From Trichodesmium sp050015995 (GTDB taxonomy: Bacteria > Cyanobacteriota > Cyanobacteriia > Cyanobacteriales > Microcoleaceae): DNA of 64,000 nt. The DNA lies in NCBI RefSeq assembly GCF_050015995.1, contig NZ_JBNHEP010000170.1, positions 9,973-73,972 on the forward strand, given 5' to 3'. The notes under the pieces are model-generated. The model was not told the DNA's origin and searched no databases. It worked only from the letters and a program-made list of their open reading frames with translations. The position numbers and the translations under genes are program-made. Below, one piece after another: positions 1 through 7,517 of this stretch; positions within the stretch are counted from its first letter, which is position 1, and each line of letters starts with the position of its first letter.

Positions 1-121
1 AAGGGCTAGCTTCTAGAAGTGTAACATCATAGCCATGTTTGGCTAGGTGGTGAGTGGCTCCTAAACCAGCCCAGCCAGCACCTACTACTACTATCTTTGG
101 AGTTTGAGTTTCTGTAGACAT
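1..121 (-). CDS. FAD/NAD(P)-binding oxidoreductase, N-terminus only
   Basis: The first 40 codons of a gene that runs off the left edge; ATG is the complement of 119-121. After a short polar lead (MSTETQTPK) comes a Rossmann dinucleotide-binding motif, IVVVGAGWAGLGA (GxGxxG), followed by a helix and an acidic end of strand 2 (VTLLEAS), where a Glu normally binds the FAD ribose. This is the N-terminal signature of the amine oxidase / phytoene desaturase-like flavoproteins of cyanobacteria. The substrate cannot be told from this fragment. No good Shine-Dalgarno sequence is visible before the ATG. Confidence 0.72.
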   Translation of the reverse strand, partial: MSTETQTPKIVVVGAGWAGLGATHHLAKHGYDVTLLEASP

Positions 122-621
122 ACTATTTTAGAATCAAAAGTAAAAAAATATTGAATTTTCGTGGATTTTCCACAACTACTTTTTGGAGTTTTTCCAAAGT
201 TGGTTAATTTTATCGTAATTTCATCAAGAAAACTATGTCTAAATTAATTTGGCTGTGGGATGAATTGTCATTTTAGAAAACACTAATCAAGTCTATCTTA
301 TTGCTAAGTATATTGTCTAATCTTTTTTACAAAAACATTAGTATTTTTTATGAAAAATTAGTAATATTCACTACTTGAAACTTTAAAAATACAAATATAT
401 CGAAATTATCAATATCAAGCAAATTCAGCTATTTAGACAATAAAATGGGTTTTACATCTTTTTTTGTAAATATGTAAATATCTTTAATATAGAATCTAGG
501 TAATTAGTTATAGTATTGTGGAGGAGTCAGGATTTAAGAGAAAAAATGATTTAAATAGCATAAATTTTTAAATTAGTATTCAATAAAACACCTGTATTAA
601 GAGGAAGTAATTTATAGAACT
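122..621. other. A+T-rich spacer without recognised gene
   Basis: About 500 bases between the flavoprotein start and the tnpB relic. It is strongly A+T-rich, has no reading frame with recognisable protein similarity, and shows no clear RNA structure. It must hold the promoter of the leftward flavoprotein gene, but no confident -35/-10 pair was picked. Confidence 0.5.
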
Positions 622-1318
622 AGATGTCAAGTTGACAGTTGTTCATTAATTTCATGCTCTATTGGCGAGATTTCCAGTAGACCAGATTATTGTTTTCAGC
701 AATCAGGACTTAAACAGACAAAAAAGTTATTTCCTGACTACAAAGAAATATATTCGGAAGTTCAACAAATTAACTTACAAAGACTAGATAAAGCTTGGAA
801 ACGTTTCGGCTAATAGCCGACATGAAAGGCTAATACCCGCTCAAACTGATAAACGTAGAGGACGACCAAGATTTAAAAAATCCGGGAAGTTAAGGTCATT
901 GTGTTTTAGTAGAGTTAATCATCCCAAAGCAGTAATTAAATTTGATGGAAAACAAATAATTACTACAAGGTTTGGTGCTATTCGAGTGGTAGTTCATAGA
1001 TCTATGCCAGATCGGCTTGTTATCAAAACTGCAACTATAACCAAAAAAAACGCGGTGTTCATGTAATTAAAGTTAATCCTCACAATACGTCATATGCATT
1101 GCAGTAATTGTGGTCAAAAAATACCTAAAACTTTGTCAGTTAGAACTCACTATTGTCCTAAATGTAAAATAATTTTAGATAGAGATGAGAATGCTGCAAT
1201 TAACATATTAAATAAAGCATTAAACGAGGTGGGTATCATCTTGTCTGCTTGTGGAGGCTATGAGATTAATCGGCCTGTAAAACAAGAAACTTCTTTGTTT
1301 GAGAAGCTCCCGTTATAA
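622..1318 (+). pseudogene. tnpB: Decayed IS200/IS605-type TnpB (OrfB)
   Basis: Fragments of one TnpB can be read in successive frames. Near 622-810 a stretch ends LQRLDKAWKRF; 845-1050 gives RRGRPRFKKSGKLRSL and a beta-rich part of the core; 1094-1318 gives the C-terminal zinc ribbon (CSNCGQ, then CPKC) and DRDENAAINIL, the hallmark end of TnpB. At least two frame changes and several stops separate them, and a 24-bp hairpin repeat (804-827) sits inside the coding part right after AWKRF. No intact RuvC domain remains and no tnpA is present. The zinc-ribbon segment is still open for 74 codons but is surely a remnant. Confidence 0.8.
804..827. repeat. Small hairpin repeat inside tnpB relic
   Basis: TTTCGGCTAATAGCCGACATGAAA folds as a stem (CGGCTA/TAGCCG) with TTTC/GAAA outer arms. 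Near-identical or related units occur at 33041-33064, 39820-39839, 53111-53136 and 56216-56235. It interrupts the tnpB frame immediately after the AWKRF segment, so it appears to have been inserted. Confidence 0.55.
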
Positions 1319-1337
1319 TCTCCGATTTAACCGGAGA
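1319..1337 (+). repeat. Hairpin at 3' end of tnpB relic (IS right end)
   Basis: Directly after the tnpB stop lies TCTCCG-loop-CGGAGA, followed by GAACTTCAC. A short hairpin just downstream of tnpB is typical of the right end of IS200/IS605 elements, which is also the 3' end of the omegaRNA. Assignment rests on position and shape only. Confidence 0.4.
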
Positions 1338-1509
1338 GAACTTCACATCTGCACAACTTTTCCATAGCAAAACTTATCACCTATTGGCCTCAAACCTCAA
1401 ACCTTTGAAAGATATAGTTAAAATAAAAATATAAAGTCTATATCCACTTTGAAAAGCAGGATTTAGATAATATCATATAACCTCTGTAAAGTCAAGAAAA
1501 TAAATCTTA

Positions 1510-4221
1510 GTGTCATACTCAACCCAGAACAGCCCAGAGCTGGATCTGAAGACCTTATTTCCATTTGAACTAGACAACTTCCAACAAACAGCGATCGTCG
1601 CCCTGAACGCTGGAAAATCAGTAGTTGTTTGTGCCCCTACAGGCTCAGGCAAAACCTTAATCGGAGAATATGCCATCTACCGGGCCTTAAGTCGTGGGCG
1701 ACGAGTATTCTACACTACACCTCTAAAAGCCCTATCCAACCAGAAATTACGGGACTTCCGCAACCAATTTGGACCAGAAATGGTAGGGCTAGTCACAGGA
1801 GATACATCTGTTAACCGGGAAGCACCAATCCTAGTAATGACGACAGAAATCTTCCGCAATATGCTGTACGGCACCCCCATTGGAGAAATAGGCACATCCC
1901 TAGAAAAGGTAGAAGCAGTAGTTCTAGACGAATGCCACTACATGAACGATCGCCAACGAGGCACAGTCTGGGAAGAATCAATAATTTACTGCCCGCCAGA
2001 AATCCAACTATTAGCCCTTTCCGCCACAGTAGCCAATAGCGACCAACTCACAGATTGGATTACTAGAGTACATGGACCTACCGAACTAATCTACTCTGAT
2101 TTCCGACCAGTCCCTCTGCAATTTAATTTTTCCAACAATAAAGGTCTATTTCCCCTACTTCATAATAATCAAAAAAGAATCAATCCCCAACTCAAGCCTA
2201 AAAGTAGACAAGCAAATAGAGACAGAAGAGACAGACAACAAGAACCAACCTTATCAACAGTCTTGTCTCAGCTCAAAGAGCGAGATATGTTACCAGCCAT
2301 CTACTTCATATTCAGCCGTAGGGGATGTGCTCGTGCAGTAACAGAAGTAGCACAAGTCAGCAATCTTACCTTGATTAACGAAGCAGAAGCAACCAAACTA
2401 CAAACCCTAATTCGAGAATTTCTCAAGCGCAACCCAGATCTAGCTGGCTCTCAACAGTTAGAACCTCTTACCAGAGGAATAGCAGCTCACCATGCCGGAA
2501 TGTTACCCGTCTGGAAAGGATTAGTCGAAGAATTATTTCAGCAAGGTTTAATCAAAGTAGTATTTGCCACAGAAACCTTAGCGGCAGGAATTAATATGCC
2601 AGCCCGGACAACGGTTATCTCCAGTCTCTCGAAACGTACAGATGATGGACACCGACTCCTTAGACCATCAGAATTTCTGCAAATGGCAGGTAGGGCAGGA
2701 CGACGAGGGATGGATTTTCAAGGTTATGTTTTAACTGTACAAACTAGGTTTGAGGGTGCTAAAGAGGCAGCTTATTTAGCAACTTCTGGAGCAGACCCCT
2801 TAGTGAGCCAGTTTACTCCTAGCTATGGTATGGTGCTCAATTTACTACAAACTCATACATTGGAGGAAGCAAAAGAGTTAGTAGAACGTAGTTTTGGTCA
2901 GTATTTGTCTACCCTATCTCTGCTGCCAGAGCGAAAAGAGATTGAACAAAAGTTAGAGGAATTGACGTCTGTAGAAAATAAACTGGGAATTTATGAAGAG
3001 AATGATTGGGTTAATCTCGAACAACTACTGACAAGTTATGAAAAGTTAAGGGAAAAAGCAAAAGAGGAGAAGCGACTGCTGAAGATTTTGCAAAAGCAGG
3101 CAGAGGAAACTCGGATTAGAGAAATGTCTTTATCTTTGTCTTTTGCAGTATTGGGAACTGTGGTTAGTTTGAAAGGAAAGCACGTTCCTACTGCTAAGAA
3201 ATCTACTTCGGAACCTATTCCGGCAGTATTAGTAGCAAAAGTTCCTGGCTCTGGTCAGTCTCCTTATTCCTTGTGTTTGGGCAGAGATAATCGGTGGTAT
3301 GTAGTAGCAGCAATGGATGTGGTGGCTTTACAGGCAGATTTGCCTCGGTTGGTTGCTGTGGACTACATGGAATTGCCTGGAGAGATGGAATCTCGCTTAG
3401 GGCAATGTCGCAAAGGAGATGAAACTTCTCTGGCTTTAGCTCAACAAATTCCAGTAGTACCAGTGCCAGTCGATGCTCCAGAGGTTTTGGCACAAATGCA
3501 TAAGGTGGCAATAGTCGAAGCACAAGCCGAGGAACATCCTGTGAAGGAATGGGGGAACCCTCGTACTATACTGAAGGGTTGGCGACGGATAGGAATGTTG
3601 AGGGCGGAAATAGAGGATCGCCAAACTGAGTTGGAGGATAAGTTGGCACGTCACTGGCAAGAGTTTCTGAATCTGATTGAAATTTTGCAATATTTTGGCT
3701 GTCTACATGGAGTCGAGCCTACGGAGATTGGTCAAGCTTGTGCAGCAATTCGGGGTGATAATGAATTGTGGCTTGGTTTAGTGCTTATGTCTGGAGCTTT
3801 TGAGGCACTTGACCCTCATCATTTAGCTGCTGCTTGTGCTGGTCTAGTGACGGAGATTACTAGACCTGATAGTTGGACTCGTTATGAGTTGTCTGTTGAA
3901 GTAGAGGAGGCTTTGGCTAGTTTGCGCAGTTTACGGCATCAGTTATTTCAGGTGCAGCGTCGATATCGGGTAGCTTTGCCTGTTTGGTTGGAACGAGATT
4001 TGATTGGTTTGGTCGAACAGTGGGCTTTGGGAGTGGAATGGCAGGAGTTGGTGGAGAATACAAGTTTGGATGAGGGGGATGTTGTCCGAATTTTACGTCG
4101 GACTTTGGATTTTTTGTCTCAGATTCCTCATGTGCCTCATTTATCTGATACTTTGCAACGGAATGCTTATCGGGCTATGCAGTTGATCGATCGTTTCCCT
4201 GTTAATGAGGTAGTTGAATAA
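1510..4221 (+). CDS. Ski2/Mtr4-like DExH RNA helicase (ISE2-type)
   Basis: A 903-residue superfamily 2 helicase. Visible motifs: Walker A APTGSGKT (residues 42-49), DECH box (140-143), SAT (171-173), and the C-terminal RecA-like motifs including HHAGMLPVWKGL, FATETLAAGINMP and QMAGRAGRRG. The last is typical of the Ski2/Mtr4 group. A long C-terminal part (about residues 450-903) with a coiled-coil-like segment and a DSHCT-like helical end completes the family layout; length is normal. Plant ISE2 in plastids is the best known relative, so a role in rRNA or mRNA maturation is likely but inferred. The start is GTG; no clear SD precedes it, and the sequence after it (SYSTQNSPELDL) looks like a true N-terminus. 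Confidence 0.88.
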   Translation: MSYSTQNSPELDLKTLFPFELDNFQQTAIVALNAGKSVVVCAPTGSGKTLIGEYAIYRALSRGRRVFYTTPLKALSNQKLRDFRNQFGPEMVGLVTGDTSVNREAPILVMTTEIFRNMLYGTPIGEIGTSLEKVEAVVLDECHYMNDRQRGTVWEESIIYCPPEIQLLALSATVANSDQLTDWITRVHGPTELIYSDFRPVPLQFNFSNNKGLFPLLHNNQKRINPQLKPKSRQANRDRRDRQQEPTLSTVLSQLKERDMLPAIYFIFSRRGCARAVTEVAQVSNLTLINEAEATKLQTLIREFLKRNPDLAGSQQLEPLTRGIAAHHAGMLPVWKGLVEELFQQGLIKVVFATETLAAGINMPARTTVISSLSKRTDDGHRLLRPSEFLQMAGRAGRRGMDFQGYVLTVQTRFEGAKEAAYLATSGADPLVSQFTPSYGMVLNLLQTHTLEEAKELVERSFGQYLSTLSLLPERKEIEQKLEELTSVENKLGIYEENDWVNLEQLLTSYEKLREKAKEEKRLLKILQKQAEETRIREMSLSLSFAVLGTVVSLKGKHVPTAKKSTSEPIPAVLVAKVPGSGQSPYSLCLGRDNRWYVVAAMDVVALQADLPRLVAVDYMELPGEMESRLGQCRKGDETSLALAQQIPVVPVPVDAPEVLAQMHKVAIVEAQAEEHPVKEWGNPRTILKGWRRIGMLRAEIEDRQTELEDKLARHWQEFLNLIEILQYFGCLHGVEPTEIGQACAAIRGDNELWLGLVLMSGAFEALDPHHLAAACAGLVTEITRPDSWTRYELSVEVEEALASLRSLRHQLFQVQRRYRVALPVWLERDLIGLVEQWALGVEWQELVENTSLDEGDVVRILRRTLDFLSQIPHVPHLSDTLQRNAYRAMQLIDRFPVNEVVE

Positions 4222-4234
4222 TATTTGAGGTCTC

Positions 4235-4344
4235 TAGTGGTCTGTCAATTTTGAAATGATGGGTTGAGATAAGACAAGGAAGGAAAGTAGACAACACAGA
4301 AAATCTAATAGCTTATCCCTCAAATCAATCTTGACAGACCACTA
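4235..4344. repeat. 110-bp MITE with 14-bp perfect terminal repeats
   Basis: TAGTGGTCTGTCAA at 4235-4248 and its exact reverse complement TTGACAGACCACTA at 4331-4344 bound a 110-bp segment with no reading frame. TA at both outer ends fits a Tc1/mariner- or IS630-like TA target. It lies 14 bp after the helicase stop and only 4 bp before the ISAs1 element. Confidence 0.65.
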
Positions 4345-4388
4345 GGGGCAGGGCAAACGCACACAAAACTTAACAATTGAGCAAAAAA

Positions 4389-4508
4389 GCAATCGTTACT
4401 AAATCAAAGCAATCGTTACTAAATCAAAGTGATCGTTACTAAATCAAAGCGATCGTTACTAAGTCAAAGCGATCGTTACTAAGTCAAAGCGATCGTTACT
4501 AAGTCAAG
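4389..4508. repeat. Six tandem 20-bp repeats inside IS end
   Basis: Six head-to-tail copies of GCGATCGTTACTAARTCAAA (first copies begin GCAATCG or GTGATCG). They lie between the left terminal repeat of the ISAs1 element and the transposase stop. Each unit carries a HIP1-like GCGATCG core. Four of the copies differ by only one or two bases, so the expansion looks recent. Confidence 0.8.
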
Positions 4509-4547
4509 ACGACTGCACAGTAAAGTATTCAACTACCATTGCCTGAT

Positions 4548-5591
4548 TCAAGGGGAGAGAGAATTCAGAACAAGACTCAGATAATTATTGTTCCATCCAG
4601 CTTTGAGACGTTTTGCATGAATCCCCCCTTTTGCAGTTGACTCATGGGTAAGAAGATTTAAAGCTAGGTGACGAACCACGGCTAAATTTTCTGCACTATA
4701 ACCAAGACATCCAGATAAATTATCTTCTTGGAAGCTAACGTCGAGAACCCAATGAAGCTGATTTTCAATCCCCCAATGGCTGCGAACAGATTCAGCAAAG
4801 CGCTGGGCATCACTTTCTATACTCATTAAATAGTATCGCTGCTCTACCGTAATTTTATCCTTGACTCGACGTTCTGATTCTACCATACCAATACTTTGTA
4901 ACCCATTCCATTGCTTTGCCCCATACAAATATTCAGTATGACCTATACTCCAGTATCTGCGAATCTCAAGGCGACCATGATCCTGATTGATTGTTTGATG
5001 AAATTGATGTTCAATTCCTTTCCAATCTTGTTGACGAGCAAATTCAAATAACTGCACCACATCTTGGTAAAGATTGGGATGATTTCTTTTTAGTGCTAAA
5101 ACATAATCTCCTTTTTGCTCAATAATAGTTTGTGCAATCTCATGCAGACATCCCATCGCATCAATACTAACTATGCTTCCTTCAATGGTGAGTATTTTCA
5201 GGAGTTCAGGAATGGCAGTGATTTCGTTAGATTTAGCACTAACTTTCCTTTGTCCTAAGACCAAGCGATTTTTTGTAGCCCATGCACTCACCATATGTAT
5301 TGCTCCTCGACTTTCTCCTTTTTCTAAAGCCCTATGTAGGCTTTTGCCGTCAATAGCAATCACTTGTCCTTCCGTAATCTCAGTTACGGCTTCTATCCAA
5401 GACAAAAAACATTTTTGTAATTCTTTTGGGTTTAAGCGAGCAAATAGTCTCATTAAGGTATCATGTGAAGGAATGCCATGAGGTAACTCTAAAAGTGTTT
5501 CTAACCATTCTTTTTTAGCGTGACCATAATTTTCAATTTCCACCCAATTATTGGCACCACAAATCACAGCACAAATAGTAATGATTACCAT
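4548..5591 (-). CDS. ISAs1-family DDE transposase
   Basis: A 347-residue transposase of the ISAs1 (H repeat-associated) type. Family hallmarks are visible: CAVICGANNWVEIE near the N-terminus, HGIPSHDTLMRLFARL, the first catalytic Asp in VIAIDGKSLHRAL, the second in SIDAMGCL, and the Glu in RSHWGIENQLHWVLDVSF. Similarity to the family continues upstream of the first ATG in the same frame (TDPRVEHSINHLLID, to about 5665) but no ATG is found there before a stop, so the true start is either a non-ATG codon or has been damaged. The catalytic core is intact. The flanking 25-bp inverted repeats belong to the same element. Confidence 0.85.
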   Translation of the reverse strand: MVIITICAVICGANNWVEIENYGHAKKEWLETLLELPHGIPSHDTLMRLFARLNPKELQKCFLSWIEAVTEITEGQVIAIDGKSLHRALEKGESRGAIHMVSAWATKNRLVLGQRKVSAKSNEITAIPELLKILTIEGSIVSIDAMGCLHEIAQTIIEQKGDYVLALKRNHPNLYQDVVQLFEFARQQDWKGIEHQFHQTINQDHGRLEIRRYWSIGHTEYLYGAKQWNGLQSIGMVESERRVKDKITVEQRYYLMSIESDAQRFAESVRSHWGIENQLHWVLDVSFQEDNLSGCLGYSAENLAVVRHLALNLLTHESTAKGGIHAKRLKAGWNNNYLSLVLNSLSP

Positions 5592-5914
5592 ATCAATCAG
5601 AAGATGATTAATACTATGTTCTACACGAGGATCTGTTAAAAAATGAAAATGTTTTTCGCTATTATGCTATTGGTGAGTTAGTCATAAATGTAAGTCGCAA
5701 TCATTACACTGACTATTTTCCCCCATCGTCAATCAAAACAAGCAGATGAGCATTCCTGTTGAATTTTTCGGATCGGGACTAAGGACATACTGCTATATAT
5801 AGCGTATAAATAGGTAATAATTTGAAGTTTAACCACTATATTTAGTTTATATCCGTAAGTCCTGCTTATGTTAAGTTTTGTGTGCGTTTGCCCTGTCGCC
5901 CGCGCCTCGGCGAG

Positions 5915-6080
5915 GCTTTAAACCCAATTTTTCGGTAAAAACCATTAAGTATATCTACCACAACTAATCCAGTAGAGCGATCGCCAATCACATAAGGTTA
6001 TGTGTCAATAGATAAAGCAGCTTGAACGGTTGCTAAGGCAGTATCAGGAGTAGCTAGAGTTGTTGTGATGATAATTTTTT
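5915..6080 (-). pseudogene. Possible remnant of isochorismatase-like hydrolase
   Basis: Reading leftward, about 50 codons with one stop give TPDTALATVQAALSIDT and STGLVVVDILNGF, resembling the N-terminal start of cysteine hydrolases of the nicotinamidase/isochorismatase group (VVVDxxNGF holds the first catalytic Asp). The rest of the gene is missing; the ISAs1 element begins 20 bases downstream, so the insertion may have removed it. Weak, by-eye assignment. Confidence 0.25.
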
Positions 6081-6306
6081 AGTAATTATTGTTTAATACT
6101 TTAATCATTTAATTTACCAAATTGCTTCTAGATTAATTGAAATCCTGGTAACACATTTGTCATTTTGAAGGCAGTGGGATTTTTCTCTTAATTTTGGCAG
6201 AAGACCTGCACCATAGCGCACTCTCGCTGTCGGGATGAATGCTAATCAATATTGTGGTTTTACACTGAATATGTTAGAGTGTGAACGTCAAGTCAGCAAG
6301 CAGTAA

Positions 6307-6402
6307 ATGGTCGAGAAAACATATCAATTTAGGTTGTACCCAACTCCAGAGCAGAAAAATCTGTTGCGGAGAAATTTAGGCCGTGTTTGCTGGCGCAAGC
6401 TC
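6307..6402 (+). pseudogene. tnpB: N-terminal fragment of TnpB
   Basis: ATG at 6307 opens YQFRLYPTPEQKNLLRRNLG, the conserved N-terminus of IS200/IS605 TnpB proteins, then similarity ends abruptly after about 32 codons. Nothing of the catalytic domain follows. The 60 bases before it may be the old left end of the element. The fragment ends about 35 bp before the next gene's start. Confidence 0.6.
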
Positions 6403-6425
6403 CCCTACTTATAACCAAAAATATT

Positions 6426-6430
6426 AGGAG
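6426..6430 (+). promoter_or_regulatory. Ribosome binding site deciding start at 6438
   Basis: AGGAG with a 7-base spacer to ATG 6438. It is the only good SD near this gene and supports a start upstream of the A9 run, although the frame from that ATG breaks 90 bases later. Confidence 0.55.
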
Positions 6431-6437
6431 AACCTCA

Positions 6438-7489
6438 ATGAATATAAACATGAAGCATTACATATCTTCACTTATAAAACGATTTACGTCAAGAACTTTA
6501 CCCTTGGCAAAAATGGTTGTGGAAACTAAAAAAAAAGACCTCTTCTGCTAATTGTTATTTTGTTTGGAGTATCTATCCTTATAAGTTGTAACACTACTCC
6601 ACTACCTTTGCGAGTTGCTGTAAATTTGTGGCCTGGGTACGAAACTCTATACCTCGCAAGAAGCTTAGGATATTATGATAATACTTCAATCAAACTTCTT
6701 GATTTTCCTTCTGGTACTCAACAGGTAAGAGTTTATCGAAATAATAATCTGGAAAGTGCTGCTATCTCACTGGATCAGGCATTAGAATTAGCAACTACTA
6801 ATCCAGATGTAAGGGTTGTAACAGTGATAGACTTTTCTGAAGGAGGAGATGTAATTTTAGCAAAACCAGAAATTCCCAATCTTCAAGCATTAAAAGGTAA
6901 GCGAGTAGGTGTAGAAGCTAATGCTTTAGGGGCATATATTATTACCCGTGCTTTAGAAAAAGCAGCAATGAAAATCGAAGATATTCAAGTTGTTTCTTTA
7001 GGACTTTCAGAACACGAGCGAGCATTTAAAGATGGAATTATTGATGCAGTTGTTACCTTCGGTCCGGCTCGTACTAAACTGTTAGCATTCGGAGCGAAAC
7101 AAATATTTGATAGTTCTCAAATTCCTGGTGAAATTGTTGATGTTTTAATAGTTCAGAAGACGGTGATCGCCAATCAATCCAAAGATGTACAGACATTGAT
7201 AAATGGACAATTTAAAGCACTTGATTATCTGGCACAAAATCCCCAAGATAGTGCCCGTCGGGTTGCTCCTAGAACTCAGGTGACACCAGAGGAATTTTTA
7301 GAATCAATGAAGGGATTACGCAGGCCAAATTTACAAGAAAATCAACAACTTTTAGATCGAGAGAATCCTGCATTACTCAAAACTACTCAACAATTAATTG
7401 ATGTGATGCTTGCCAACAAACTATTATCGAAATCTGTCGATCCAATGACTTTATTTGACGATCGCTTTGTCAAAGCAGCAGAACTTTAA
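6438..7489 (+). CDS. NitT/TauT-type substrate-binding lipoprotein (frameshift at A9)
   Basis: The main frame (6560-7489) encodes an ABC-type periplasmic binding protein of the NMT1/SsuA class: RVAVNLWPGYETLYLA, ISLDQALELA, LKGKRVGVEANALGAY and VTFGPARTKLLAFG are typical. A hydrophobic stretch LLLIVILFGVSILISC ends in a lipobox-like Cys. The only well-placed ATG with an SD is at 6438, but that frame (MNINMKHYISSLIK...) ends at a TAA just after a run of nine A (6528-6536). One extra A would join it to the lipoprotein signal. So either transcript slippage, a sequencing error or a recent mutation is involved; TTG at 6560 is the in-frame alternative. It overlaps the possible upstream start of the kinase gene. 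Confidence 0.75.
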
Positions 7490-7517
7490 TGATTTTCTCA
7501 CTAAACTTTTAAGTAAA

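Larger units (their letters stand above)
4349..5895 (-). mobile_element. ISAs1-family insertion sequence
   Basis: A ~1.55-kb element bounded by 25-bp inverted repeats: CAGGGCAAACGCACACAAAA and five more bases at 4349-4373, and the reverse complement at 5871-5895. The match is perfect. It carries one leftward transposase gene plus a run of 20-bp repeats near its left end. No flanking target duplication is evident, so an end may have been lost or the target altered after insertion. Near its right end, 5763-5867, a degenerate inverted repeat (GGACTAAGGACA / CCGTAAGTCC) resembles the MITE family seen at 60861-61057. Confidence 0.8.

Noticed and set aside
4389..4508. Six regularly spaced 20-bp repeats considered as a CRISPR array
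   Set aside because: The units are directly adjacent with no spacers, no cas genes are near, and they lie within an insertion sequence.
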